Assembly: GCA_030068525.1 (NCBI GenBank)
Contig: JASJOS010000002.1
Span: 1-64,000, forward strand
From: Xanthocytophaga flava
GTDB lineage: Bacteria; Bacteroidota; Bacteroidia; Cytophagales; 172606-1
Length of the DNA: 64,000 bases
Direction of reading: 5' to 3'
Under the pieces are notes generated by a model. It ran no database searches. It was not told the origin of the DNA and saw only the letters and a list, made by a program, of their open reading frames with translations. Positions 37,787 to 46,153 of this stretch are shown here, piece after piece. Positions within the stretch are counted from its first letter, which is position 1. Every line of letters starts with the position of its first letter. The position numbers were made by a program, and so were the translations under genes.

Positions 37787-38749
37787 ATGATTCGCTGTCT
37801 ATTAGATAATCATTGTACAGAAAAAAGCGACCTGGATGTAGTTGCTTTATCTGGTTTTCGCTGGATGGATATTACTCAGCCTGACCCTGAGGAAATCCAG
37901 GAGATTGCAAATGAGTTTGGATTGCCTCACTATGCAATCAAAGACTGTCTGGAACCTGATCACCTTCCTAAATATGAAAATACAGGGGCCTATAAGTTTA
38001 TCATTGTACGTTTTTATAGTCCGCGCAATGGTGGAGCAAAAAATGGTGAGGCTGGCAAGCATGATATACATACGGTGCAGGAACTCTCCTCCAAAATAGG
38101 ATTTTTTTATAACAACGGGTTTCTGCTCACGATTCATCGCCGTCAGATCCCCTTTATAGATGAGATTAAAGAGAAATATGTAGATACAGGTTATGTAACT
38201 TCTCCTGAAGAGGCTGTTGTGAAAGTGGTCTGGAATGTGTTGCATACATATGAACAAGAAGCCGAAGCCTTGGTGAGTCAGGTAGATACATTGGAACGAC
38301 GAGTGTTTTTAAAAGAACGCATTCCAGATCTGCAACAACGACTCTATGTATTGAAACGAAAAGCTAGTATTTGTCAGCGCATCCTATTTGTGACCCGTGA
38401 TGTATTAGCTAAAATTACTACGACTCCCAGAGATACCGCCGCCCTGCAAGATGTCAGGGATTTGCATACTAAACTGGAAGTTGCCTACGCCCAATTACTG
38501 GATGATATCAGTAACTTGTTGAATGTATACATTTCTCTATCTGCCCAGCGTACCAACGACATTGTAAAAGTCCTCACAATTTTTTCGGTGTTTTTTATGC
38601 CTCTTACCTTTATTGCAGGTATCTACGGGATGAATTTCGATTATATGCCAGAACTAAGGCACAGGTGGGGATATCCAATATCACTAGGCGCCATGGTAGC
38701 TATTTCGTTGGGCATTTATATCTGGTTTAAGCGAAAACGTTGGTTATGA
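37787..38749 (+). CDS. corA: CorA-family magnesium/divalent cation transporter
   Basis: A 320-residue channel with a long cytoplasmic alpha/beta and helical N domain, two C-terminal TM helices and the signature YGMNFDYMPE at the end of TM1 (about residues 279-288). It starts 53 bp after the RND permease in the same direction, so it may be co-transcribed with the metal efflux genes. CorA proteins normally import Mg2+; some relatives (ZntB) export Zn2+. Confidence 0.92.
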   Translation: MIRCLLDNHCTEKSDLDVVALSGFRWMDITQPDPEEIQEIANEFGLPHYAIKDCLEPDHLPKYENTGAYKFIIVRFYSPRNGGAKNGEAGKHDIHTVQELSSKIGFFYNNGFLLTIHRRQIPFIDEIKEKYVDTGYVTSPEEAVVKVVWNVLHTYEQEAEALVSQVDTLERRVFLKERIPDLQQRLYVLKRKASICQRILFVTRDVLAKITTTPRDTAALQDVRDLHTKLEVAYAQLLDDISNLLNVYISLSAQRTNDIVKVLTIFSVFFMPLTFIAGIYGMNFDYMPELRHRWGYPISLGAMVAISLGIYIWFKRKRWL

Positions 38750-38792
38750 TAAACTTCGCTATTGTGCTAGATAATCTAGCCTCCAGCTCAGT

Positions 38793-40292
38793 ATGTCAAT
38801 AAAATCTGTTATGAATATAATGCTCTTAGAAGAAGTAACTGAGCTGTATACACTATATACCCAAACTATACTTACAAAAGATAATGCTCAAATGCTAGCA
38901 TTTATCTATCCAAAGTTATTTGATTATATTCCGAAAGATCCGCTTCTTAAAAGCTTGAATGCTAGTCAGAAAGATAAATCATTAGAGATATCGTTTGATA
39001 ATTTTGAGATCATATCAATAGATAAACAATATGTCATAAATGAAGTTGTCTATGTCTTGTTTCAAACGACAAATACAACTGTATGGAAGTTTACTGAGCA
39101 TGACATAGCTCGTAATCGAAAGCAACGGCACAAGCAAAAGAAAAATGCCGATTTTGAGAAATTTATCTATAAAGGATTTAAGGAAAGATATGGAGAGTCT
39201 AATGTTTCTTACAATGAAGAAAATAGCTCCATGTTTGCGAAAGTTGCCAATAAGTTATTAGCGATTAGAGAAGAGAATAAATGGTATTTACTGGAGATAA
39301 AAAGTCATTTGTTAGAACTATATCAAAAATTTCTACCTCAGGACCTTGTATCTGAATGTAAATCATACTTACCTCTTGAAATAGAAAGTGAGCCTTTGGA
39401 TACCAGCCAGCAAGACATTATTAAACAAGACGTTCTATCTGCGGATAATCTGGATAGGGTTTACCTGGCAGGTTGGGAGATAAGCTTTAATGATAAGCAA
39501 CAATTTGAAAATTTTGTGATTACTCAGGCTACAGACAAAGAGACAATTTTGGCTATTTATTCTGGAACTGAACTTATTTTTGAAGACAAGAAACTCATTC
39601 AGGCATATGAGTACACTGACGGAGAAAGAAAAGAACTAGCCTTACAGAAGCATGAATTAGGTTTACCTTTGCCTGCCTTTGAACCTCATCGAATAGTGCA
39701 ATTGGTTGAAGCATCTGAGGGATTACACCAGCTTGGAGGAGAAGTACCTGCCAATTTTGTACTGCCAGAGGCCAATTGTATAGTTCCTTTCCAATATCTG
39801 GGATATATAAATAATGAAGATGTCAACTTTCAATGGTTGCCTTTCCAATTACATTTGACATGTCCTATTTATCTGAACATCCAAAATGTATTTCTTGATT
39901 ACTCAGATCCTTTACATCCTGTATTACTAAATCAAGACGAGGTGGAAAGTGCGGATACATCATATGATGACCTGGATCAAAACATAGAAATTGTCTTTCA
40001 TGAGCTGGCATTTGATTTTGTGGAAAGCTTTGATCCTTTTGGAGATGGATATGCTGGAATACCCAATTGGGTTCAATATCCTGAGTACCCGATTTGTCCA
40101 AAGACTGGAAAGTTGATGAGGTTTTTATGCCAGCTTGATGGAGGCATAAAAGCAAAACGAACTAATGTTACACCTGAAAAAGAATGGGATAGAAAATATT
40201 ATGAAACTCTAAACTTCTGGGGAGATGGAACGTTATATGTATTTTTTGAGCCAACTTCGAGAGTTGCCTGTTATTTTATTCAGAATACATAA
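38793..40292 (+). CDS. Hypothetical protein with DUF1963-like C-terminal region
   Basis: A 499-residue soluble protein. The N-terminal part (about 10-170) looks like a compact alpha/beta NTF2-like domain. The C-terminal half has DUF1963/YwqG-like features: HQLGGEVPANF near residue 311, a GYAGIPNWVQYPEYPICPKTGKLMRFLCQL block (residues about 420-450) and a terminal GDGTLYVFF. CxxC-like metal ligands are incomplete (only one CPKTG). It is the first of three hypothetical genes between corA and the deacetylase. The function is unknown. Confidence 0.7.
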   Translation: MSIKSVMNIMLLEEVTELYTLYTQTILTKDNAQMLAFIYPKLFDYIPKDPLLKSLNASQKDKSLEISFDNFEIISIDKQYVINEVVYVLFQTTNTTVWKFTEHDIARNRKQRHKQKKNADFEKFIYKGFKERYGESNVSYNEENSSMFAKVANKLLAIREENKWYLLEIKSHLLELYQKFLPQDLVSECKSYLPLEIESEPLDTSQQDIIKQDVLSADNLDRVYLAGWEISFNDKQQFENFVITQATDKETILAIYSGTELIFEDKKLIQAYEYTDGERKELALQKHELGLPLPAFEPHRIVQLVEASEGLHQLGGEVPANFVLPEANCIVPFQYLGYINNEDVNFQWLPFQLHLTCPIYLNIQNVFLDYSDPLHPVLLNQDEVESADTSYDDLDQNIEIVFHELAFDFVESFDPFGDGYAGIPNWVQYPEYPICPKTGKLMRFLCQLDGGIKAKRTNVTPEKEWDRKYYETLNFWGDGTLYVFFEPTSRVACYFIQNT

Positions 40293-40307
40293 TGGACTTT
40301 GTTGATA

Positions 40308-40328
40308 AGGGGGCCACTATGGCCTTTT
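40308..40328 (+). terminator. Weak hairpin after the DUF1963-like gene
   Basis: ggcca-cta-tggcc (40312-40324), extended by G-T wobbles and followed by tttt, can form a short terminator-like hairpin. Confidence 0.35.
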
Positions 40329-40400
40329 ACATTTTATGAAATATTTGCTTACCATTGACCTATTGCTATTTGTAAGTTGCCAACAGCGGACCAACACACT

Positions 40401-41129
40401 ATGACTGAACAAGATATTCTTCATGAACTGGATGAAACAAAGAATAAATTTTTTCTTGATCTGGAGCACGGGTATTTTCATACAGCAGGGAGTCGGATTA
40501 CTCTTTTTGCGGATAAATCTCGTTGGGCAATTGTAATGGAAAAGACAGGATATGGCAATAGAAGCATGAGTATTGAAATAGACATATGCTATTATTCCAA
40601 CTGCCTAGCTATGGAAGAGTACACATTAGGTTTCAATAACACAGGTGTTGAATTGTTTTCCGAAATAGATTTCCAAAACATAGGCAAGGGTTTTGAACTA
40701 GTCGATACAGAAGCAAGATTTATCACTATCCGAGATAAAAAGTTACCTATAGAAAAGGATGAGAATAAATACGAAGAGAAAGGTATTAAGATTCGCGATT
40801 ACGACAATCCGGATCATCAGATTGATTTCGTAGCATTAACCCGCTATCTGGATGAACAATACCCGGAATTGTTTAGGGCCTCTGACGCAGAAATACATAA
40901 ATACCTACCAGCCGATCTCCCCAAACTAATGACGATTGATAAATGGCACCATAAAACCTACTGGGAAATATATGATTCTAATCTGTATGGTGAAGATACC
41001 CGCCCCAGCACCTATGAAACGTTTCAGATGATAGCAAAGATATTGGTTACGAAAGATACCACTTTATGGAAACCCACACTTCCTCCCAATAACGACTGGC
41101 AAAACTGGCCAGAAGCAGGCAGTTTATAA
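40401..41129 (+). CDS. DUF7003-like hypothetical protein
   Basis: A 242-residue soluble protein. It begins TEQDILHELDETKNKFFLDLEHGYFHTAGSRITLFAD and continues SRWAIVMEKTGYGNRSMSIEIDICYYSNCL, a pattern I associate with the uncharacterised DUF7003 group. No catalytic motif is visible. The ORF opens at TTG 40377; the ATG at 40401 is preferred. It lies 20 bp before the next gene and is probably co-transcribed with it. Confidence 0.75.
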   Translation: MTEQDILHELDETKNKFFLDLEHGYFHTAGSRITLFADKSRWAIVMEKTGYGNRSMSIEIDICYYSNCLAMEEYTLGFNNTGVELFSEIDFQNIGKGFELVDTEARFITIRDKKLPIEKDENKYEEKGIKIRDYDNPDHQIDFVALTRYLDEQYPELFRASDAEIHKYLPADLPKLMTIDKWHHKTYWEIYDSNLYGEDTRPSTYETFQMIAKILVTKDTTLWKPTLPPNNDWQNWPEAGSL

Positions 41130-41149
41130 CCTACTAACTACCAACAGAT

Positions 41150-41602
41150 ATGGAACAATCCTTCCCAGGTATTCTCATTCTTGTTTTTCCTGTTTTCTTT
41201 GTGTCAATATTTGTGGGTGTTATCTTCCTTATTTCACAGTTCGGATGGGCACGACTTGCTTCCAGTTATCGAAATGATTCCCCATTTGAGGGAAAGCGCA
41301 TTGGCATTATCACCGCCAGAATTAATAGGGTAAATTACAAAAATTGTCTTTCTCTCAAGTGCAATGAAGAAGGACTGTACATGCGACCTATATTGTTTTT
41401 CAGACTGTTTCATCCTCCTGTTCTTATTCCCTGGAAAGATATTGTAGATGTTAAAGAGAAAAAGATTCTGTTTTTTACTACTAAAAAGCTTACTGTCGGT
41501 GAGCCTTCTGTTGCATCCATTGAAATTTCCAGATTTACTTATAGCCAGTTAGAACCTTATTATCTAAATGCTTCTGCTAACCAGAAGTCCAGATATAACT
41601 GA
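41150..41602 (+). CDS. Small membrane-anchored hypothetical protein
   Basis: A 150-residue protein with one strong N-terminal TM segment (about 6-30, PGILILVFPVFFVSIFVGVI). A compact cytoplasmic beta-rich domain follows, with LKCNEEGLYMRPILFFRLFHPPVLIPWKDI reminiscent of PH-like domains. No function can be assigned. It is the last gene of the three-gene hypothetical cluster and is closed by a hairpin at 41729-41768. Confidence 0.7.
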   Translation: MEQSFPGILILVFPVFFVSIFVGVIFLISQFGWARLASSYRNDSPFEGKRIGIITARINRVNYKNCLSLKCNEEGLYMRPILFFRLFHPPVLIPWKDIVDVKEKKILFFTTKKLTVGEPSVASIEISRFTYSQLEPYYLNASANQKSRYN

Positions 41603-41728
41603 GCTAATAATAGAGTAGTAAACTCCATAGATTTGTCATGTTTGATTATTCCTAAAACAGAATCTGGATCAGATTGAGAGTTGGACTTCTTTAGTGATCG
41701 TATGTTGTTGGTAATGAATAGAAATAGT

Positions 41729-41768
41729 CAAGGATTTGCAAGAAGCTTATGAAGCTTGCAAATCCTTG
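41729..41768. terminator. 14-bp perfect hairpin between convergent genes
   Basis: caaggatttgcaag (41729-41742) and cttgcaaatccttg (41755-41768) are exact reverse complements with a 12-nt loop. The hairpin lies between a plus-strand and a minus-strand gene, so it may terminate both. No T-run follows. Confidence 0.7.
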
Positions 41769-41793
41769 GATATAAATTCTCTATTTCTCTGTT

Positions 41794-42741
41794 TTATTGA
41801 TTTCTTAGTGTGTGTTTATCCTGTAATGCAAAACGAGCAATCTCATCCTTTCGCATAAACCGGACACCTTTCTGCTTTTTTGCAAAACTGATAAACTCAT
41901 GCATTACCTGAGTCATAGCAGGAGTGCCTCCAATACGATCATGTAAACTCACTGACATCATACGGCGTTTAGTAGCTGACTCGGCATATAGCCAGATGAA
42001 CTCATCTTTAAGCTGGTCAGCAAACTGACGGCTGGAAAAATGGCGTCCTTCCATTAGCAGAATATCATTACAACGGAGGGTATAGGGAACTGTCACAAAG
42101 TCTTTTTCATTGACCGTTGAAATAAATGGTTCATCACGGCTTACATCATCAATATGATACAGAAAGCCAAGTTCCTGCAATACATTTAGTGTATTGACAC
42201 TTCTACGCAGCCAGTTACAATTGTAACCAACAGGTGTTTGTCCGGTGACCTTTTTGATCGCATCCATGCCTGCGGCAACAAAAGCTTTTTCCTCACTGGC
42301 TGACATTGTGACCTGTGGTGTCCAGGACATACCATGTGCTGCCCCTTCATGTCCACGGTCTACGATTTCTTTTGCTAAAGCTGGATGATTTAACACGGCT
42401 TGGCCAACCATATGAGAAGTAACTTTAATCTGGTGCTTATCCCATAGATCAAGCATTCTGGGAATGCCTTCTTTGTAGCCATAGGCAAACCATGTACGAG
42501 CAGGCAGATCAGGTACGCCAGCTGGAAGAGAATTGCCTGAAAATGGGCTATCCGCTCCAAAGTCAGGTTCTCCGCCTGCTTCAAACTGCATCGAAAGAGA
42601 AATCACTAGTCGGGTATTATCTGGCCAGAAAGACGTTGAGTCCGAAGATGGTGCAACTAGAGAAGATAATGAAGAGCCAGATAACATAGTAAATGCTCCA
42701 GCCATAGAAGTTTTAGATAAAAAATGTCTGCGAGTTTCCAT
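41794..42741 (-). CDS. Polysaccharide deacetylase family protein, Tat-type signal
   Basis: A 315-residue exported protein with a twin-arginine-like leader (METRRHFLSKTSMAGAF). The NodB-fold region includes VISLSMQFEAGGEP (about 47-60), IKVTSHMVG, the GHEGAAHGMSW block and the SVSLHDRIGG block. It resembles PuuE/allantoinase-type deacetylases more than peptidoglycan deacetylases. ATG 42741 gives the RRxFL signal; the ORF extends to GTG 42747. It lies downstream of doxX and divergent from the AraC gene. Confidence 0.85.
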   Translation of the reverse strand: METRRHFLSKTSMAGAFTMLSGSSLSSLVAPSSDSTSFWPDNTRLVISLSMQFEAGGEPDFGADSPFSGNSLPAGVPDLPARTWFAYGYKEGIPRMLDLWDKHQIKVTSHMVGQAVLNHPALAKEIVDRGHEGAAHGMSWTPQVTMSASEEKAFVAAGMDAIKKVTGQTPVGYNCNWLRRSVNTLNVLQELGFLYHIDDVSRDEPFISTVNEKDFVTVPYTLRCNDILLMEGRHFSSRQFADQLKDEFIWLYAESATKRRMMSVSLHDRIGGTPAMTQVMHEFISFAKKQKGVRFMRKDEIARFALQDKHTLRNQ

Positions 42742-42757
42742 AAGCACTTATGTATCT

Positions 42758-43168
42758 CTATCTAATAGAAAAAAGTTTATCCAGTGAATAACGATTGAAT
42801 TGCAGATTCCAGATCAGAATGAAGAAAAAGATCACATAGATCATCTGGATTCCTACTGTATGCCAGTCCTGCTTGATACATAAACCTGCAATAAGACAGA
42901 TCATCAACAGAAATCCCGCTGTGAGAGATAGGCGTGTAAGCAGGCCTGTGAGCAACAATAGTCCTAGCAGGGCTTCCAGATAGGGCAGGATAGAGGCAAA
43001 AGGTGATACAAGTCCTGATGTAAGCAATGTGCCTTCAAAGTTTTTAATCATCCACTCTTTGAATCCGGATACACCATTGTAAATGTGTATAAAGCCATGT
43101 AAAAAGAAATTTACTCCTAAAGTAGCTCTTAGCAGTAAATAGGCAAGTTCGTGATTGTTGGTTTCCAT
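42758..43168 (-). CDS. DoxX family membrane protein
   Basis: A 136-residue protein with four predicted TM helices and the DoxX pattern (LLLRATLGVNFFLHGFIHIYNG, PYLEALLGLLLLTGLLTRLSL). The ORF runs up to 43240, but METNNHELAYL at 43168 is the natural start. It is encoded just before the deacetylase on the minus strand and divergent from the AraC regulator, 106 bp away. It is probably involved in redox or quinone-linked membrane function; not certain. Confidence 0.85.
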   Translation of the reverse strand: METNNHELAYLLLRATLGVNFFLHGFIHIYNGVSGFKEWMIKNFEGTLLTSGLVSPFASILPYLEALLGLLLLTGLLTRLSLTAGFLLMICLIAGLCIKQDWHTVGIQMIYVIFFFILIWNLQFNRYSLDKLFSIR

Positions 43169-43193
43169 AAAGTTTGTTTTGATTGTGATAGTA

Positions 43194-43255
43194 CAAAGGT
43201 AGAGCCTGGCAGATTGAGGCTTCTGGTAAAAATCCATCATAAATTGGTATCTTTG
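43194..43255. promoter_or_regulatory. Divergent -7 boxes between doxX and araC-type genes
   Basis: On the plus strand, TATCTTTG (43248-43255) precedes the AraC ATG by 19 bp. On the minus strand, TACCTTTG (43201-43194) precedes the DoxX ATG by 25 bp. Both match TAnnTTTG; -33 TTGs are not obvious. Confidence 0.4.
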
Positions 43256-43274
43256 TTCGCGATCTTTAGATTGT

Positions 43275-44123
43275 ATGAAGACTTACAAACAATACGAACT
43301 ATTTAAGATTTCCCGGTTTGAAACAACAGAATGGAAACATCCTTTACATAATCATACCTACTTTGAGATTATTTTTATTCAAAGTGGTAATGGATGGCAT
43401 ATAATAAACGATAATCGCTTTCCCTACAAAGAAGGAAATGTATTTTTATTGACACCAGCTGACTATCATACATTTGAAATAGAAACAGCTACCCGGTTTT
43501 GTTATTTGAAATTTACCGAGTTGTATTTGAAAAGTAATGGATTTTTACCAGAGCAGGATGAGTGGTTTCGACAGCTTGAATTTATACTGCATACAAATAA
43601 TCTGCTTCCTGGTGATGTACTCCGAAACGAACAGGACAGAATCCTGGTAACACAACTGCTGGAAGTGCTTTTACATGAGTCAGATACTAGGAAATTGTAC
43701 TCAGAAAGCATTGTACAAAACTGTCTTAAAAGCATGCTGGATATTATATCCCGAAATATTATAGTAAAGAAAGAAGCAGTAAAACAACCCGATCGTGATT
43801 TGCTGACCGAATTAACTACGTATGTAAGACGGTATATATATGAACCGGAGAAGCTTCGTATTCAACACTTGGCAGAACAGTTTAATCTTTCTTCCAATTA
43901 CATTGGAATTTATTTTAAACGAAAAATGGGTGAATCTCTGCAACAGTACATTCTTCAATACAAACTGAAACTGATTGAAACCCGCTTGTTGTACAGTGAC
44001 CGCACTATTTCAGAGATAGGCTATGAATTAGGATTTACTGATGAGAGTCATCTCAATAAAACTTTCCGAAAGTATAAAGGCATGAGTCCCAAAGCCTTTC
44101 GTTTACAAAAGAGGCCAGGGTGA
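43275..44123 (+). CDS. AraC-family regulator with cupin sensor domain
   Basis: A 282-residue regulator. The N-terminal cupin domain (about 15-100) includes PLHNHTYFEIIFIQSG and GNVFLLTPADYHTFE. The C-terminal AraC HTH pair (about 180-280) includes LRIQHLAEQFNLSSNYIGIYFKR and ISEIGYELGFTDESHLNKTFRKYKGMSPKAFR. It is strongly similar along its full length to the regulator at 56996-57874. It probably controls the divergent doxX/deacetylase genes and/or the downstream isomerase. Confidence 0.93.
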   Translation: MKTYKQYELFKISRFETTEWKHPLHNHTYFEIIFIQSGNGWHIINDNRFPYKEGNVFLLTPADYHTFEIETATRFCYLKFTELYLKSNGFLPEQDEWFRQLEFILHTNNLLPGDVLRNEQDRILVTQLLEVLLHESDTRKLYSESIVQNCLKSMLDIISRNIIVKKEAVKQPDRDLLTELTTYVRRYIYEPEKLRIQHLAEQFNLSSNYIGIYFKRKMGESLQQYILQYKLKLIETRLLYSDRTISEIGYELGFTDESHLNKTFRKYKGMSPKAFRLQKRPG

Positions 44124-44224
44124 AGTGATTTATACAAAGATGGATACGAAAAGTATTAAATAAGTTATACTAAAACCGGAAAAAGTAGTAATCTTGTTTA
44201 TACAATCTGACACCTGTAGTAATT

Positions 44225-45160
44225 ATGTCCTCACCTCAGACGAACCGTCGCACACACCTCAAGCAGCTAAGTGCAGTAATGGGTCTTTCTGCACTGCCTG
44301 ACTTGCAACCCATCGAAGCTACCGCAAAGCCCAACTTTATATACAGCCTGAATATGAGTACTATTCGGGGACAAAACCTCGGATTTGTCAAAGAATTGGA
44401 AGTGGCTTCCAAGGCAGGCTTTCGTTCTGTAGAGATCTGGATGGACTCTCTGCAAACTTATCTTGATAAAGGTGGATCACTGTCAGATGCCCGAAAACGC
44501 ATCTCTGATCTGGGACTGACAATTGAAAACGCCATTGGATTTGCGCAGTGGATTGTGGATGATGAGACTACCCGACAAAAGGGTGTAGAGCAGCTTAAAC
44601 GCGAAATGGATATGCTTGCTCAACTGGGATGCCATCGTACTGCAGCACCACCAATGGGAGCAACACAAGTACCCGACCTGGATCTGAAACGTGCAGCAGA
44701 ACGTTACCGGACTATTGTGGAACTAGGCGTTAAGATGACTGTAATACCTCAATTAGAACTATGGGGCTTTTCACAGAACCTGAGTCGTTTAAGTGAAGTA
44801 TCCTATGTTGCTGTTGAAAGCGGACACCCTTCTGCCCGTATGTTACTGGATGTGTATCATTTGTTCAAAGGCGGTTCCAGCCTGGATAGCTTGCCATTAA
44901 TTGGCAAAACGGGCATTGAAGTTTTTCATGTCAATGATTATGCTGCCTCTGCCAATCCTTCTACCATTACCGATGGCGACCGTGTTTACACAGGCGACGG
45001 CGTGGCACCAATAGGTCGTATTTTACAAGCTTTGGCCCCAACTGATCGTCCATTGGTTATCTCACTGGAAGTGTTCAATAAAAATTACTATGCTCAGGAT
45101 GCTTTGCTGGTTGCACAAAATGCGCTAGCCAAAATGAAACAGGTAACAAAAAGTTTGTAG
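44225..45160 (+). CDS. Sugar phosphate isomerase/epimerase-like TIM-barrel protein, exported
   Basis: A 311-residue protein with a weak twin-arginine-like leader (NRRTHLKQLSAVMG). The xylose isomerase-like TIM-barrel domain has AGFRSVEIWMDSL, the LDVYHLFKGG block and FHVNDYAASANP with an acidic/His metal site pattern. It lies 101 bp after the AraC gene in the same orientation. The substrate is unknown; related exported proteins act in cyclitol or keto-sugar metabolism together with Gfo/Idh oxidoreductases. Confidence 0.85.
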   Translation: MSSPQTNRRTHLKQLSAVMGLSALPDLQPIEATAKPNFIYSLNMSTIRGQNLGFVKELEVASKAGFRSVEIWMDSLQTYLDKGGSLSDARKRISDLGLTIENAIGFAQWIVDDETTRQKGVEQLKREMDMLAQLGCHRTAAPPMGATQVPDLDLKRAAERYRTIVELGVKMTVIPQLELWGFSQNLSRLSEVSYVAVESGHPSARMLLDVYHLFKGGSSLDSLPLIGKTGIEVFHVNDYAASANPSTITDGDRVYTGDGVAPIGRILQALAPTDRPLVISLEVFNKNYYAQDALLVAQNALAKMKQVTKSL

Positions 45161-45186
45161 TAAATCTGTTAATGTCTCTGAAGATC

Positions 45187-45231
45187 CAGTAAAACTTTTG
45201 ATAGATTTACCGCTAATCAAAAGTTTTACTG
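45187..45231 (+). terminator. 16-bp hairpin after the isomerase gene
   Basis: cagtaaaacttttgat (45187-45202) pairs exactly with atcaaaagttttactg (45216-45231), with a 13-nt loop. Some T follows (agtttgtta). Confidence 0.75.
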
Positions 45232-45241
45232 AGTTTGTTAT

Positions 45242-45398
45242 ATGTTTTCGGAGATATCCGTGCCTACTCTTATTCCTCTTGGATTTGAGTCCTCTCTTAC
45301 TCTAAAAGAGATGATTATCCTTCTTATAATTTTACTGTTCCAACATTCGTAAAATTCGTTTTCGTGCACTTGTTGCTACCTTTATTCTTACTCCACTG
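45242..45398 (+). pseudogene. Decayed 5' copy of the two-TM gene unit
   Basis: From ATG 45242 an ORF encodes MFSEISVPTLIPLG, a hydrophobic MIILLIILLF segment and a stop. The next frame then continues, after the stop at 45327-45329, as NIRKIRFRALVATFILTPLL. This closely matches the second TM unit of the intact gene just downstream (NVQKIRIGAFVTSLILTPLL). It is best explained as a tandem duplication of the N-terminal unit with a frameshift and a shortened TM1-TM2 linker. The coordinates are approximate. Confidence 0.5.
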
Positions 45399-45998
45399 TT
45401 GATTTTGCTAGTCATAGTGGGACTGGTTTTGTATACTATTTTGAAGGAGTTTAAGAGTGATAGTAGCCAACAATCACCAGGTAGTGATATCATTAGCATA
45501 CAAGGTATTTCGCCTGAAGGTATACTGCTACTCAGCACAATTCTATTGGCAACAGGTTTCCTTGCTTACCAGATGAGTTATTACGTGATCCGTCGGGGGA
45601 TGAAATTATCTAATGTGCAAAAGATCCGAATTGGAGCATTTGTTACCAGCTTGATACTTACCCCATTACTAATATTTCTGCTGGTAATGGGATTTATCTG
45701 GTATAGCATTTCGAATGAGTTAGAAGGACACAGCAACCTTAGTCAGCAATTGAATGAATCTATTTATGATATGACTCGTGATAGTATAGACCAGATGCAT
45801 TTGCAGGGTAAAACCAAATCCGAAGTAGTTGATTTACTAGGCGAAACAGACACAACTGGCAACGAATTAATTTATGATCTATCTATGAATAAAGAACCTT
45901 TAGAGAATGATTTAAACTATACACCGGAAGCACTCTTCCTAGTAGTTACGATTAAGAATGGAAAAGTGATACGTTATAACCTGAGGCGAAAGAAATAA
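45399..45998 (+). CDS. Membrane protein with BamE/SmpA-like tail (paralogue of 14186 gene)
   Basis: A roughly 199-residue ORF. A partial TM copy (LLVIVGLVLYTIL), then a full unit of TM1 (LLLSTILLATGFLAYQMSYYVI), TM2 (FVTSLILTPLLIFLLVMGFIWYS) and a C-terminal domain with LQGKTKSEVVDLLGETDTT, ELIYDLS and VVTIKNGKVIRYNLRRKK. The tail is homologous to the gene at 14186-14698. The start is unclear: TTG 45399 lies inside a TM segment that belongs to the duplicated unit. It is followed 155 bp later by an SBBP lipoprotein gene in the same direction. Confidence 0.65.
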   Translation: MILLVIVGLVLYTILKEFKSDSSQQSPGSDIISIQGISPEGILLLSTILLATGFLAYQMSYYVIRRGMKLSNVQKIRIGAFVTSLILTPLLIFLLVMGFIWYSISNELEGHSNLSQQLNESIYDMTRDSIDQMHLQGKTKSEVVDLLGETDTTGNELIYDLSMNKEPLENDLNYTPEALFLVVTIKNGKVIRYNLRRKK

Positions 45999-46153
45999 CG
46001 GATAATGTAAATCTTGAAGTTGGCTACAATTCTCAAACATATTTTATAGAATTAAGTTACTTTCTGCATTTAGTCTACTTTTTATATATTTACATGTTAT
46101 TCCTTTATTTAGATTGTTACCTATAGGTTTTAGCCCTACAAATAGTATCTGCT

